Shown: positions 25,282 to 35,294, counted from the first letter of the stretch. The stretch: 56,027 nucleotides of DNA from CAYMND01 sp964465065 (GCA_964465065.1 CAYXHZ010000016.1:1-56027); one strand, 5' to 3'. Notes: a model not told the origin generated them from the letters alone. Numbers and translations: made by a program.

Positions 25282-28200
25282 ATGAAAGGCACTCTGGTTC
25301 TGATCATGATCGTTGCGGGATTGTGGGGCGTTCTGCCCGCCCAGGAAGCCCAGACGGCGCCGGACTGGGAGAATCCGGCCGTGTTGTCGTACGGCAGCCA
25401 GGAGGCGCGGGCCCATTTTTTCTGCGCCGACAGCGGACTGCAGCGCAGCCTGTCCGGACAGTGGCGTTTTCATTATTCACCGCGTCCGGCCGACCGGCCG
25501 GTGGATTTTTACCGTCCCGACTACGACGTGTCAGGCTGGCCGCTGATCGAAGTTCCCGGCAACTGGGAGCTGCAGGGCTTCGGTGTTCCCATCTACACCG
25601 ATTCCGATTATCTCTACCCGGCCAATCCGCCCTTCCTGCCCCACGACGACAATCCGGTCGGCTCCTACCGGCGCAGTTTCATCCTGCCGCCCGAATGGGC
25701 CGGTCAGCGGATCTACCTCTATTTCGGCAGCGTCAAATCGGCCTGTTACCTGTGGGTCAACGGCCGGCGGGTCGGCTTCGCCAAGGGTAGCAAGACGCCG
25801 ATGGAGTTCGATGTCACCGACTTCGTGCGCGCCGGTGAAAACATCCTGGCCCTGGAGGTCTACCGCTTCAGCGACGGCGATTACCTGGAAGATCAGGATT
25901 ACTGGAAAATCAGCGGCATCGAGCGCGAGGTCATCCTGCACGCCATGCCCGGGCTGCAGATCCGCGATTTCTTCGTTCATGCCGATCCCGACCTGCAGAA
26001 CGGCGGCGCCGGCCTGAGCGTGGACATCGAGGTCGACAACCGGCTCGGCAAGACCGTGCGGTCCGGACAGCTGGAGATGAGCTTGCTGGATGGGGACGGC
26101 CGGCGGCTGCTGACCCGGCGCGGGGAGCTGGACAGCCTGTCCGCCGACGCCAGGAAGTCGCTGACCCTGGCGGCCAGACTGGATTCGGTGCGATTGTGGT
26201 CGGCCGAGACGCCCGACCTGTACCCCCTGGAACTGGTCCTGCGGCAGGGCGGCAGGGAGATCCAGCGCATCGTCACCCGCATCGGTTTCCGCAAGGTGGA
26301 GATCGCCGACGGTCTGCTCAAGGTCAACGGCCGGGCCGTCACCATCCGCGGCGTCAACCGGCACGAACACGACCCGCGCACGGGCCGCTACGTCAGCGAG
26401 GCCTCCATGCGCCGGGACATCGAACTGATGAAGGCCAACCACCTCAACGCCGTGCGCACCAGCCACTACCCCAACGACCCGCGCTGGTACGAACTGTGCA
26501 ACGAATACGGCCTGTACCTGGTCGACGAGGCCAACATCGAGTCCCACGGCATGGGCTACGAGCCCGACCGCTCCCTGGCCAACAATCCGGCCTGGCGCGA
26601 GGCCTTTCTGGATCGCATCCGGCGCATGGTCGAACGGGACAAGAACCAGCCCTCGGTGATCATCTGGTCGCTGGGCAACGAGAACGGGCCCGGGGTCAAC
26701 CACCAGGCCAGCTACGACTGGATCAAGTCCCGCGATCCGTCGCGGCCGGTGCAGTCCGAGGACGCCAAGCTCGAACCGTACACCGATATCTATTGCCCCA
26801 TGTACGCCCGCATCGGCAAGCTGACCGAGTACGCCCAGCGCCGCCAGACCCGGCCGCTGATCCTGTGCGAATACGCGCACGCCATGGGCAACAGCGTCGG
26901 CAACTTCCGGGACTACTGGGATGTCATCGAAGCCTACGAGCAGCTGCAGGGCGGCTTCATCTGGGACTGGGTCGACCAGGGTCTGCAGAGGACCACGGCC
27001 GAAGGCAAAAAGATCTGGGCCTACGGCGGCGACTTCGGCCCCGGCAGCGGTATGGGCAGCAAGAACTTCTGCATCAACGGCCTGGTCGGTCCCGACCGCA
27101 CGCCGCATCCGCACCTCCAGGAAGTCAAGCAGGTCTATCAGCCGGTCCGCTTCCGCTTGCTGGACGCCGAAAGCGCTTCGCTCGAGCTGACCAACCGCTA
27201 CGATTTCATCACCCTGAAAGCCGTCGAGCTGGAATGGACGCTGCGCGAGGACGGCCGGGCCATCCGCCGCGGCATAAGCGCCGTGCAGCCGCTGGCACCT
27301 TCCCGGACGCTGCAACTGGACCTGCCCGGTATCCGGCCCGATGTGAAAGCCGGTTGCCAGTATCATCTCGATCTGGGTTTGCGCCTGCTCGAGGACCTCA
27401 ACGGGATCAAGAAGGGCGAGTTGCTGGCCCGGGAACAGTTCGCGCTGCCCTGGGCCCTGCCGCTGCCAAAGACCGCACCGCCGGCCGGAAAAACGGAACT
27501 GGAGCAGAGCGCCGGGGAACTGATCGTCAGCGGTCGCGATTTCCGGATCGTTTTCGACCGTCGCAGCGGCTGGCTGACTTCGCTGGGCTCAAGCGGGCGT
27601 GAACTGCTGGCCGGTCCGCTGCGGCCGGTGTTCTGGCGGGCGTCCACCGACAACGATTTCGGCAACGGCATGCCCAAGCGTTGCTCCGTCTGGCGCCGGG
27701 CCGGGGAACGGATGGTTTTGGAGGAGCTGAAGGCGTCGCTGAGCGATGACAAACGGTCGGTGAACGTCGTCAGCCGCCACCGCGACCCGGAGAGCGCTTG
27801 CCGCTGGCTGGCCCGCTACACCATCGGCGCCGACGGCGTCATCGAGCTGGACAACCAGTTCGATCCGGGAACCAAGAAATTGCCGGAGATACCCCGTCTG
27901 GGCATGGAACTGCGGCTGAAGAGGGATTTCGACCAGGCAAGCTGGTTGGGGCGCGGCCCCTGGGAAAACTACTGCGACCGCCGGACTTCGGCCTTTGTCG
28001 GCCGCTATCGGGCCACAGTTCGCGAACTGTTCCATCCCTATGTACGGCCCCAGGAGAGCGGCAACCGCAGCGATGTCCGCTGGCTGGCCCTGACCGCTTC
28101 CGATCGGCAGGGACTATGGGTCGGCGGCGCGCCGAGTTTCGAATTCAGCGCTCTGCTGTACCACATCGAGGATCTGGACCCGGGCGAGGAAAAGACCCTG

Positions 28201-28401
28201 ACTCATGCCGCCGAACTGAGCGAACGGCCGGACATCCAGCTGGTCATCGCCCATAAGCAGATGGGCGTCGGCGGCGACAACAGCTGGGGCGCCCGACCGC
28301 TGCCGCAGTACGAGATTCCGGCGCGGGAGTACCGCTTCCGTTTCCGGCTCAGTCCGTTCGTCAAGCCTGAATACAGCGAATCCATCGAGGAGAGACCATG
28401 A
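25282..28401 (+). CDS. Exported GH2 beta-galactosidase
   Basis: This 1039-residue LacZ-type enzyme is of usual length but has a signal peptide (MKGTLVLIMIVAGLWGVLPAQ), so it acts in the periplasm or outside. Domains in order: jelly-roll (about 55-220, NWELQGFGVPIYTD), Ig-like, TIM barrel (about 335-640, RGVNRHEHDP and RTSHYPNDPRWYELC), then Ig and Bgal_small_N domains. The acid/base Glu467 (WSLGNENGPG) and nucleophile Glu530 (LCEYAHAMGNS) match Escherichia coli Glu461 and Glu537. It follows the GH97 gene by 7 bases with a GAGGG site, and overlaps the symporter start by ATGA. Confidence 0.96.
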   Translation: MKGTLVLIMIVAGLWGVLPAQEAQTAPDWENPAVLSYGSQEARAHFFCADSGLQRSLSGQWRFHYSPRPADRPVDFYRPDYDVSGWPLIEVPGNWELQGFGVPIYTDSDYLYPANPPFLPHDDNPVGSYRRSFILPPEWAGQRIYLYFGSVKSACYLWVNGRRVGFAKGSKTPMEFDVTDFVRAGENILALEVYRFSDGDYLEDQDYWKISGIEREVILHAMPGLQIRDFFVHADPDLQNGGAGLSVDIEVDNRLGKTVRSGQLEMSLLDGDGRRLLTRRGELDSLSADARKSLTLAARLDSVRLWSAETPDLYPLELVLRQGGREIQRIVTRIGFRKVEIADGLLKVNGRAVTIRGVNRHEHDPRTGRYVSEASMRRDIELMKANHLNAVRTSHYPNDPRWYELCNEYGLYLVDEANIESHGMGYEPDRSLANNPAWREAFLDRIRRMVERDKNQPSVIIWSLGNENGPGVNHQASYDWIKSRDPSRPVQSEDAKLEPYTDIYCPMYARIGKLTEYAQRRQTRPLILCEYAHAMGNSVGNFRDYWDVIEAYEQLQGGFIWDWVDQGLQRTTAEGKKIWAYGGDFGPGSGMGSKNFCINGLVGPDRTPHPHLQEVKQVYQPVRFRLLDAESASLELTNRYDFITLKAVELEWTLREDGRAIRRGISAVQPLAPSRTLQLDLPGIRPDVKAGCQYHLDLGLRLLEDLNGIKKGELLAREQFALPWALPLPKTAPPAGKTELEQSAGELIVSGRDFRIVFDRRSGWLTSLGSSGRELLAGPLRPVFWRASTDNDFGNGMPKRCSVWRRAGERMVLEELKASLSDDKRSVNVVSRHRDPESACRWLARYTIGADGVIELDNQFDPGTKKLPEIPRLGMELRLKRDFDQASWLGRGPWENYCDRRTSAFVGRYRATVRELFHPYVRPQESGNRSDVRWLALTASDRQGLWVGGAPSFEFSALLYHIEDLDPGEEKTLTHAAELSERPDIQLVIAHKQMGVGGDNSWGARPLPQYEIPAREYRFRFRLSPFVKPEYSESIEERP

Positions 28402-29966
28402 ACTTTTCCGCCTTCGACCTGCTGGTTTTTCTGGTATACATCGCCATCGTCATCGGCCTGGGCCTGTGGGTGTCCCGGGAGAAAAAAGGCCACGAGAAGA
28501 ATTCCCAGGACTATTTCCTGGCCAGCCGTTCCCTGCCCTGGTGGGCGGTGGGCGCCTCGCTGATCGCCTCCAACATCTCGGCCGAGCAGCTGGTGGGCAT
28601 GTCGGGATCGGGCTTCGCCATCGGGCTGGCGGTGGCCTCCTACGAGTGGATGTCGGCCCTGACCCTGGTTCTGGTGGCCAAGTACTTTTTGCCCATCTTT
28701 CTGGACAAGCGGATCTACACCATGCCCCAGTTCCTGGAGATCCGCTTCGACCGGCGCGTACGTACCAGTCTGGCCGTTTTCTGGCTGGTGGTCTACATCT
28801 TCGTCAACCTGACCTCGGTGCTCTACCTGGGCGCCCTGGCCATGAAGACCATCATGGGCATTCCGCTGGTTTACGGCATCGTCGGACTGGCCGTGTTCTC
28901 GTCGCTGTACACCATTTACGGCGGTCTGAAGGCAGTGGCCTGGACCGACGTCGTGCAGGTGCTGGTGCTGATCGGCGGCGGTCTGGTGACCACCTATCTG
29001 GCCCTGGACGCCGTCGGCGCCGGACAGGGTGCCCTGGCCGGACTGGCCGAGCTGATCCGCGCCGTACCCGACAAGTTCGACATGATCCTGGAATCCGGAC
29101 ACCCCAGTTACAAAGAATTGCCCGGCATCAGCGTGCTTCTCGGCGGCATGTGGATCGCCAACCTGTTTTACTGGGGCTGCAACCAGTACATCACCCAGCG
29201 CGCCCTGGCCTCCAAGAACCTCAAGGAAGCCCGGCGCGGCCTGGTTTTCGCCGCATACCTCAAGCTGCTCATGCCCCTGATCGTGGTCGTACCCGGCATC
29301 GCCGCCTTCTACCTCAAGGCCCAGATCGCCCGACCCGACGAGGCCTACCCCTGGCTGCTCGATCAGTTCGTGCCCATGGGCCTGAAAGGCCTGGCCTTCG
29401 CCGCCCTGATCGCGGCCATCGTGTCCTCGCTCAGTTCCATGGTCAACAGCACGGCCACCATTTTCTCCATGGACATCTACAAGCAGCTGTTTCGCCGGGA
29501 GGCCAGCGAGAGACAGCTGGTGCGCAGCGGCCGCTGGATGAGTGCGGCGGCCATGCTGATCGCCGTGCTGGTGGCTCCGGCCCTGCAGACCCTGCAGCAG
29601 GCCTTCCAGTTCATCCAGGAATTCACCGGTTTCATCAGCCCGGGCATCTTCGCCGTATTCCTGCTCGGTCTGTTCTGGAAACCGGCCACCACCCGGGCGG
29701 CCCTGTGGGGCGCGGCCCTGACCATCCCGCTGTCGGCCGGCTTCAAATACCTGGCTCCGGGACTGCCGTTCATGGACCGCATGGGTCTGGTCTTTCTGAT
29801 CATTGTGGCCGTCATGATCCTGGTTTCTCTGCTGGAGAACCGCGGCAGGGCCGATGGCAGGGCTATCGTCATCGCCGGAGGGACCTATGTCACCGACGGT
29901 GTTTTCAACGCCTTCTCGATCGGAATCGCCGCCATTCTGGCGGTCTTGTACCTGATGTTCTGGTAA
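28398..29966 (+). CDS. Sodium/solute (SSS family) sugar symporter
   Basis: This 522-residue inner-membrane protein has about 14 hydrophobic helices. It resembles SGLT-type Na+/galactose or Na+/glucose carriers: SLPWWAVGASLIASNISAEQ (sodium-site region of helix 1-2), YEWMSALTLVLVAKYFLP, YTIYGGLKAVAWTDVVQ, GCNQYITQRALASKN and ALIAAIVSSLSSMVNSTATI. In this operon it should import galactose released by the two glycosidases. The ATG overlaps the beta-galactosidase stop. The short C-terminus ends in a last membrane helix. Confidence 0.94.
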   Translation: MNFSAFDLLVFLVYIAIVIGLGLWVSREKKGHEKNSQDYFLASRSLPWWAVGASLIASNISAEQLVGMSGSGFAIGLAVASYEWMSALTLVLVAKYFLPIFLDKRIYTMPQFLEIRFDRRVRTSLAVFWLVVYIFVNLTSVLYLGALAMKTIMGIPLVYGIVGLAVFSSLYTIYGGLKAVAWTDVVQVLVLIGGGLVTTYLALDAVGAGQGALAGLAELIRAVPDKFDMILESGHPSYKELPGISVLLGGMWIANLFYWGCNQYITQRALASKNLKEARRGLVFAAYLKLLMPLIVVVPGIAAFYLKAQIARPDEAYPWLLDQFVPMGLKGLAFAALIAAIVSSLSSMVNSTATIFSMDIYKQLFRREASERQLVRSGRWMSAAAMLIAVLVAPALQTLQQAFQFIQEFTGFISPGIFAVFLLGLFWKPATTRAALWGAALTIPLSAGFKYLAPGLPFMDRMGLVFLIIVAVMILVSLLENRGRADGRAIVIAGGTYVTDGVFNAFSIGIAAILAVLYLMFW

Positions 29967-29981
29967 TTTTTTCCGGTAACC

Positions 29982-31163
29982 ATGGATTACGCAAAGATCG
30001 TTTACCGTGAGTTCCTGTCGCGTTACGGCGGACAACCGCTGCTGGTCCGTTCCCCGGGCCGGGTCAACCTGTTGGGCGAGCACACCGATTACAACCAGGG
30101 TTTCGTTCTGCCGGCGGCCATCAGCAAGGCCATCTGGCTGGCCGTGGCCCGTCGCGACGACCGGCACTGCCGCTTCTACTCGGTCAACATGGATCAGGAA
30201 TTGTCGTGCACCCTGCCGCAGCTGTACAAATCGGCCCTGCGCTGGCCGGATTATCTGCTGGGGGTGGTGGAGCAGTTCCTGCGCGGCGGCCATGAGATTT
30301 CCGGCTTCGATTGCGTCTTCGGCGGTGACATTCCGCTGGGCGCCGGCCTGTCCTCGTCGGCGGCCATCGAAGCCGGCCTGGCCTTCGCCCTCAACCAGAT
30401 CTATGGTATCGGATTGGACCGACTGGCGCTGGCCAGGCTGGCGCAGCGGGCCGAAAACGAATACGTCGGCGTTCAGTGCGGCATCATGGACCAGTACGTC
30501 AACCTGTTCGGCCGGCCGGGACAGGCCCTGCGCATAGACTGCCGCAGTCTGGAGCATACGCCCCTGCCCCTCGACGATCCGGGCTGCGCCCTGATCCTGT
30601 TCGACAGCAAGGTCGCTCATTCACTGGCCAGTTCCGAATACAACACCCGCCGCGGCGAGTGTAACCGGGGCGTGCAGCAAATCCGGCAGCGTTTTCCCGA
30701 AGTGGACAGTCTGCGCGATGTGACTGAGGACATGCTGGAGACCTGCCGTTCGCAACTGGAGGAAACAGTCTACCGGCGCTGCCGCTACGTCGTCGCCGAA
30801 AACGGGCGCATGATCCAGGCCGCCGACTTGCTGAAAAACGGTGACCTGAACGGGTTCGGACAGTTGATGTACCAGACCCACTACGGCCTGCGCGACGATT
30901 ACCAGGTCAGCTGCCCGGAACTGGACTACCTGGTCGAACTGGTCGAAGGGGAGGCCGCCGTCTACGGGGCGCGCATGATGGGCGGCGGCTTTGGAGGCTG
31001 CACCATCAACCTGGTCCGCTCGGCGGCGACCGCCGGTCTGAGTCGACGGGTGCTGCAGAGTTACCAGGCCAGGTTCGGTATCGAGGCCGGCTGCATTGTC
31101 ACCGCCATCGCCGCCGGAACCGCTGTCGTCGACAATCCGTGCAGTCCGACGGAGGAGGAATGA
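29982..31163 (+). CDS. galK: Galactokinase
   Basis: This 393-residue GHMP kinase phosphorylates galactose to galactose-1-phosphate with ATP in the cytoplasm. The galactokinase signature RSPGRVNLLGEHTDYN (residues 23-38) and the ATP-binding loop GAGLSSSAAIE (about 120-130) are clear. ECGIMDQ-type motif VQCGIMDQYVNLFG carries the catalytic Asp, and GARMMGGGFGGCTI is the third GHMP motif. It begins 15 bases after the symporter gene and overlaps galT by ATGA, so it is part of the same operon. Confidence 0.97.
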   Translation: MDYAKIVYREFLSRYGGQPLLVRSPGRVNLLGEHTDYNQGFVLPAAISKAIWLAVARRDDRHCRFYSVNMDQELSCTLPQLYKSALRWPDYLLGVVEQFLRGGHEISGFDCVFGGDIPLGAGLSSSAAIEAGLAFALNQIYGIGLDRLALARLAQRAENEYVGVQCGIMDQYVNLFGRPGQALRIDCRSLEHTPLPLDDPGCALILFDSKVAHSLASSEYNTRRGECNRGVQQIRQRFPEVDSLRDVTEDMLETCRSQLEETVYRRCRYVVAENGRMIQAADLLKNGDLNGFGQLMYQTHYGLRDDYQVSCPELDYLVELVEGEAAVYGARMMGGGFGGCTINLVRSAATAGLSRRVLQSYQARFGIEAGCIVTAIAAGTAVVDNPCSPTEEE

Positions 31164-32203
31164 ACGGCTTGAATATCCACGACCGGCCGCACCGGCGCAA
31201 GAATATTCTCAACGGCGAATGGGTGCTGGTTTCGCCGCAGCGCACCCGGCGGCCCTGGCAGGGAGAGCTGGCCCGGCCCGATCAGGAAATCCGTCCGGCC
31301 TACGATCCCGATTGTTACCTGTGCCCCGGCAATCTGCGCGCCAACGGTCAGCGCAATCCGGATTACCGGGACACCTTCGTGTTCGGCAACGATTATTCGG
31401 CCCTGCTGGCCGATACGGCGAAAGCGGGCTGCGACTGCGACCGGCTGCTGGTGGCCCGCAGCGAACCGGGACTGTGCCGGGTGATCAACTTCTCGCCGCG
31501 ACATGACCTGACCCTGGCCGAGATGGAGCCGGCGGCCGTCGAGAAGGTGATCGCGGCCTGGCAGAGCGAATTCGCCGCACTGTCGCGCCAGCCTTTCATC
31601 GTTTCGGTGCTGATCTTCGAGAACAAAGGGGCCATGATGGGCAACAGCAACCCCCATCCCCACTGCCAGATCTGGGCCCAGTCCTCGCTGCCCATGGAAA
31701 TGCGCAAGGAATCGCGGCGCTTTTCCGCCCATTATAAAAAGACCGCTCGCAGCCTGCTGGCCGATTATCTGCGTCTGGAACTGGACAGGCGGGAACGCAT
31801 CGTCTGGGAAAACGACGCTTTCGTGGCGCTGGTGCCGTTCTGGGCGCTGTGGCCGTTCGAGACCCTGATCGTGCCGCGCCGGCCCATGGCCGACCTGCTG
31901 GCGCTCGATCCCTTCGAGAAGCGCGACTTCGCGGCGGCCTTGCTGGCGGTCACCGTCAAGTACGACAACCTGTTCCAGACTTCTTTTCCATATTCGGCGG
32001 GCATCCACCAGGCCCCCTGCGACGGCAGGCCGCACCCGGAATGGCACTGGCACATGCATTTTTACCCGCCCCTGCTGCGCTCGGCGACCATCAAGAAATT
32101 CATGGTCGGTTACGAACTGCTGGCCGAAGCGCAGCGGGACATCACTCCCGAATACAGCGCCGGGATATTGCGGGAACTGCCGCTGAAACATTATAAAATG
32201 TAA
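31160..32203 (+). CDS. galT: Galactose-1-phosphate uridylyltransferase
   Basis: This 347-residue enzyme exchanges UMP between UDP-glucose and galactose-1-phosphate. The active-site HPH triad is at 166-168 (NSNPHPHCQIW), almost exactly where Escherichia coli GalT has it (164-166). CYLCPGN carries zinc-site cysteines, and a further histidine cluster is at HPEWHWHMHFYPP. The start overlaps the galK stop and follows GGAGGAGG, supporting 31160. It is the last gene of the galactoside operon; a hairpin terminator follows. UDP-galactose 4-epimerase is not encoded in the window. Confidence 0.97.
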   Translation: MNGLNIHDRPHRRKNILNGEWVLVSPQRTRRPWQGELARPDQEIRPAYDPDCYLCPGNLRANGQRNPDYRDTFVFGNDYSALLADTAKAGCDCDRLLVARSEPGLCRVINFSPRHDLTLAEMEPAAVEKVIAAWQSEFAALSRQPFIVSVLIFENKGAMMGNSNPHPHCQIWAQSSLPMEMRKESRRFSAHYKKTARSLLADYLRLELDRRERIVWENDAFVALVPFWALWPFETLIVPRRPMADLLALDPFEKRDFAAALLAVTVKYDNLFQTSFPYSAGIHQAPCDGRPHPEWHWHMHFYPPLLRSATIKKFMVGYELLAEAQRDITPEYSAGILRELPLKHYKM

Positions 32204-32264
32204 AACAGGCGCTAGACGGCCAAATATTCAGGATTTCTGCATAGTTATCGGTTCAGGCTGCCGT

Positions 32265-32288
32265 ACTGCTGAGCTGCAGTCCTTTTTT
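32265..32288 (+). terminator. Terminator of galactoside operon
   Basis: A stem ACTGC/GCAGT (32265-32280) with a 6-base loop is followed by CC and six Ts. It is a short but plausible Rho-independent terminator about 60 bases past galT. Confidence 0.55.
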
Positions 32289-32352
32289 GATCTCAGGAAT
32301 GATCGGGATATAGTCTTTCTGCAGATCTTCGGGGAAAAGCGATATGGCTTGC

Positions 32353-34161
32353 TCAGTGCTGGAGAACCAGACGGTAGGCCTCGTTTTCCGCCAGCAGCTC
32401 GGCATGGCTGCCCACGGCGCTCAAGCGACCCTGGTCGAGGAAGAACACCCGGTCCATGCGCTCGGCCACCCGTGCCGAATGGGTGATGACCAGAACGGTT
32501 TTGGCGGCCAGATGTTCGCCCAGGGTGTCGAGTACGGCCAGGGCGTTCTGGGAATCCAGGGCCGCGGTGAATTCGTCGAGTAAAAAAACGTCGGCGTCGC
32601 TGAGCAGGGCCCGGGCCAGGCTGAGTCGCTGCTGCTGACCGGCCGACAGTCGCACTCCGTTCTCGCCGACAGGCGTGTCGTAGCCTTGGGTGAAACTCAT
32701 AATCTCGTCGTGCAGGCTGGCCTTGCGGCAGGCGGATTCGATTTCGGACCGGCTGCAGTGAGGGTAGAACAGGCTGAGGTTTTCATATACCGAGGCCTCG
32801 AGCAGGTGCACCTGCTGCGATACCCAGGCGAAACGCAGGCGCAGCTGGTCGAGGCGGTAGTCCTGCAGCGGCCGGCCGTTGACGGTGATCCGGCCCAGGC
32901 CTGGTTTGTAGAATCCCATCAGCAGGGAGATGAAGGTCGTCTTGCCGACTCCGCTGGCACCGACGATGGCCAGTCGCTCTCCGGGCAGGATTTGGCAACT
33001 CAGTTCCTCGAGCACCGGCCGTTCCGGGTCGTAGGCGAAACCGACCCGATCCCAGACGATGGGTCCGGCGATGCGGTCGATCTCCAGTCCCTTTTCGGGC
33101 TCCTCCGGGCTGACGCTGTACAGGGCGGCGATGCGCAAAAAGCAGGCCTTGGCGCCCTGGTACTGGTTTTCCAGGTTGCCCAGCATGCTGACCGGTCCGA
33201 AGACCAGATTCATGCTGCCGCGGAAGGCCAGCAGCGAGCCCAGGGTCCAGCGGCCCTGGATGATCAGGTAGCCGCCCCAGGCGTAGATCAGCAGCCGCAC
33301 CAGGTCCGGGAAGACGCCGATGGCCAGGCCGGCGGCGCTGCCCAGTGCAGTCTGTTCGTAGCTCAGGCGGACGGCCTGGCGGTTGAGACGGTCCATCTCC
33401 CTGGCCGATTCCTTCTCGCGGGCGAAGGCCTTGAGCAGGGGGACGCGCTGCAGCTGTTGCGACAGGGAGCGGAAGATGGATGCGCCGGCTTCCATGGAAT
33501 GGTGCGACAGGATGTGGAAGCGTTTGGCGAAAAAGTGCACGGTGGCGAAGAAGAAGGGGATGGTGGCCAAGGTGATCAGGGCCAGCGGCAGGTGCAGGTG
33601 CAAAAGGATGATGCTGCCGCCGACCAGGTTGACGAGTGCCGTCAGACCGCCGACCAGGGTTTGCGAGAAAAAGAAACGCAGTCCCTGGCTGTCCCCCTGG
33701 ATGCGGCTGAGCAGGTAGCCGACGCTGCTCTGGTCGAAAAAAGATTTGGGCAGCTTGAGGGTCCGTTCGATCAACTGCCGCTGGATCTGCAGACGCACGT
33801 TCTCTTCGAAACGGGTGAACAGGAAACGCTGCCAGATGGAGCCGGCCTGGCCGACCAGTTTCAGGGCGATCAGCAGGGCGATGACCCGCAGCAGGTCGTC
33901 TAGCTGCCTGCCCAGCAGGACCTTGTCGATCAGGTACTGGCTGATCAGGGGCAGGGGCAGGGCCGACAGACTGGTGACGAGCAGCAGGATGACGGCGCCC
34001 AGGCCCAGTTTCCAGCGAACCTTGACCGCTGCGCCGATCAGCCGGATCAGCGCCTGGCGTGATTCCGGGGTGGCCTGGGCCAGGGGCAGCGACTCGGCCT
34101 GCGGTTTCTCCCGGGCCATGGCCTCGCGGAACAGGCGGAAGGGGTTGTTTTCGCCGAGCAT
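32353..34161 (-). CDS. ABC exporter (fused membrane and ATPase domains)
   Basis: This 602-residue half-transporter has six membrane helices at about residues 45-345 and an ATPase at about 365-600. The ATPase shows Walker A GASGVGKTT, Q-loop WVSQQVH, signature LSAGQQQR, Walker B VFLLDEF and the switch His in VITHS. It matches ABCB/MsbA-like exporters; there is no N-terminal peptidase domain. The open frame extends far upstream, but the ATG at 34161 has AGGAAG and the gene before it ends 9 bases away. It likely forms an operon with the nucleotidyltransferase. The exported substrate is unknown. Confidence 0.93.
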   Translation of the reverse strand: MLGENNPFRLFREAMAREKPQAESLPLAQATPESRQALIRLIGAAVKVRWKLGLGAVILLLVTSLSALPLPLISQYLIDKVLLGRQLDDLLRVIALLIALKLVGQAGSIWQRFLFTRFEENVRLQIQRQLIERTLKLPKSFFDQSSVGYLLSRIQGDSQGLRFFFSQTLVGGLTALVNLVGGSIILLHLHLPLALITLATIPFFFATVHFFAKRFHILSHHSMEAGASIFRSLSQQLQRVPLLKAFAREKESAREMDRLNRQAVRLSYEQTALGSAAGLAIGVFPDLVRLLIYAWGGYLIIQGRWTLGSLLAFRGSMNLVFGPVSMLGNLENQYQGAKACFLRIAALYSVSPEEPEKGLEIDRIAGPIVWDRVGFAYDPERPVLEELSCQILPGERLAIVGASGVGKTTFISLLMGFYKPGLGRITVNGRPLQDYRLDQLRLRFAWVSQQVHLLEASVYENLSLFYPHCSRSEIESACRKASLHDEIMSFTQGYDTPVGENGVRLSAGQQQRLSLARALLSDADVFLLDEFTAALDSQNALAVLDTLGEHLAAKTVLVITHSARVAERMDRVFFLDQGRLSAVGSHAELLAENEAYRLVLQH

Positions 34162-34169
34162 CGCGCTTC

Positions 34170-35294
34170 CTAATCGAAACGTTGCCCGGTCGGCCGCAGC
34201 AGGGCGCGCCACAGCGAACGGAACGGGTGGACGAGCGGCAGGATCCGGGCGGCGGCCGGCCGGCTGAACCGTTGCAACAGCGGATCTTCCGGTCGGGGGT
34301 AGGCCAGGTAGAAGAGGCCCATTTTCAAGCGGTTGAGCGAACCGTTCTGCAACTTGAAAAACTGGCGCAGCATGCTCATGTCCGTGTAGGAGCGGCCCTC
34401 GTTCAGCACGGCCAGGTGACGCCGGAGATCGCCCGGCGCTGTCCGGACGCGGTACGGTCCGGCCAGATCGGCAAAGAGCGTGCGGCCCAGGCTGACGCCC
34501 AGGTCGAACATGGTCCGGGCCTGGAAGCGTTGAATCAACCCTTCGATCAGGTTCCAGTCGGGGGCGCGGCCGTCGAGCAGCAGGCCGGCGAAGTCGAGCA
34601 CCAGCTTGTAATGGTCCCAGCCGTGGCGGGAGGCGTGCACGGCCAGGGTGACCAGCTCCAGCTCGAGCGGCAAGGTCGGGTAGGACTGACCGTAGACCTT
34701 CATGGCGTCGAGACGGTTCCAGAACTCTTCGGGCAGGCCGTAATAACGCGGTCCGCGGGCGATCTGCTGGTGCAGGTCGAGGTGCAGGTGGGCGTCGCCC
34801 AGGGTGAGGTCGCGGCGGGATTGTTCGAGGTAGGCGCCGATGAAGGGGCTGGCCGGCAGTTTGGCTTTGAAGCCGGCGTCGAGCAAGAGCTGGAAGGTCC
34901 GGAAAAAATCGCCGGGGTGGACGAGCAGGTCGATATCGCCGAACTGGCGGACAGCGACGTCGCCGAACAGGCGGTGCGACAGGGCCGGGCCCTTGTAAAC
35001 GGCATAGCGCACGTTCTGTCCGTCCAGCAGACGGGCGACGGCCTTGAAACGGCTGATCATGGTCAGAATGCACAGGGTGTTGGCCTGTGAAAACTGTTCC
35101 AGGTTGATCCGGCTGCCCGAATCGAGCTCTTCCAGGCTGGAATGGCCGCTGCGCAGGTAGAGCGGGACGAGCTGATGGTGGAACAGGCGGCGGATGAAAT
35201 CCGGTCGGCCCAGGGCCAGCAGCTGGTCGAACAGGGGGCGGGTCCAGGCATACGGTGCCGACGGCAGGGTCGATTCGCTTGGCTCGGATTTCAT
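34170..35294 (-). CDS. Uncharacterised nucleotidyltransferase-family protein (PF14907-like)
   Basis: This 374-residue protein carries the core of the DUF-type nucleotidyltransferase family: VRYAVYKGPALSHRLFGDVA, then RQFGDIDLLVHP, with the paired Asp residues (DID) that bind metal, and a later His-Asp strand HLHLDLHQQI. Members often occur beside ABC exporters or in peptide natural-product clusters, but their chemistry is mostly unknown. It is followed after 8 bases by an ABC exporter. TATAGT lies seven bases before the ATG and no ribosome site is visible, so translation is probably leaderless. No precursor peptide or other biosynthetic gene is seen nearby. Confidence 0.8.
   Translation of the reverse strand: MKSEPSESTLPSAPYAWTRPLFDQLLALGRPDFIRRLFHHQLVPLYLRSGHSSLEELDSGSRINLEQFSQANTLCILTMISRFKAVARLLDGQNVRYAVYKGPALSHRLFGDVAVRQFGDIDLLVHPGDFFRTFQLLLDAGFKAKLPASPFIGAYLEQSRRDLTLGDAHLHLDLHQQIARGPRYYGLPEEFWNRLDAMKVYGQSYPTLPLELELVTLAVHASRHGWDHYKLVLDFAGLLLDGRAPDWNLIEGLIQRFQARTMFDLGVSLGRTLFADLAGPYRVRTAPGDLRRHLAVLNEGRSYTDMSMLRQFFKLQNGSLNRLKMGLFYLAYPRPEDPLLQRFSRPAAARILPLVHPFRSLWRALLRPTGQRFD

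Noticed and set aside
32221..32260. Second LacI-type operator near GTTATCGGTTC after galT
   Set aside because: Only one half-site is present and the symmetry fails beyond the centre.
34162..35073. In-frame upstream extension of the ABC exporter by about 300 codons
   Set aside because: It overlaps the well-supported nucleotidyltransferase gene in another frame, and the extension is Arg/Pro-rich without motifs; the ATG at 34161 has a ribosome site.
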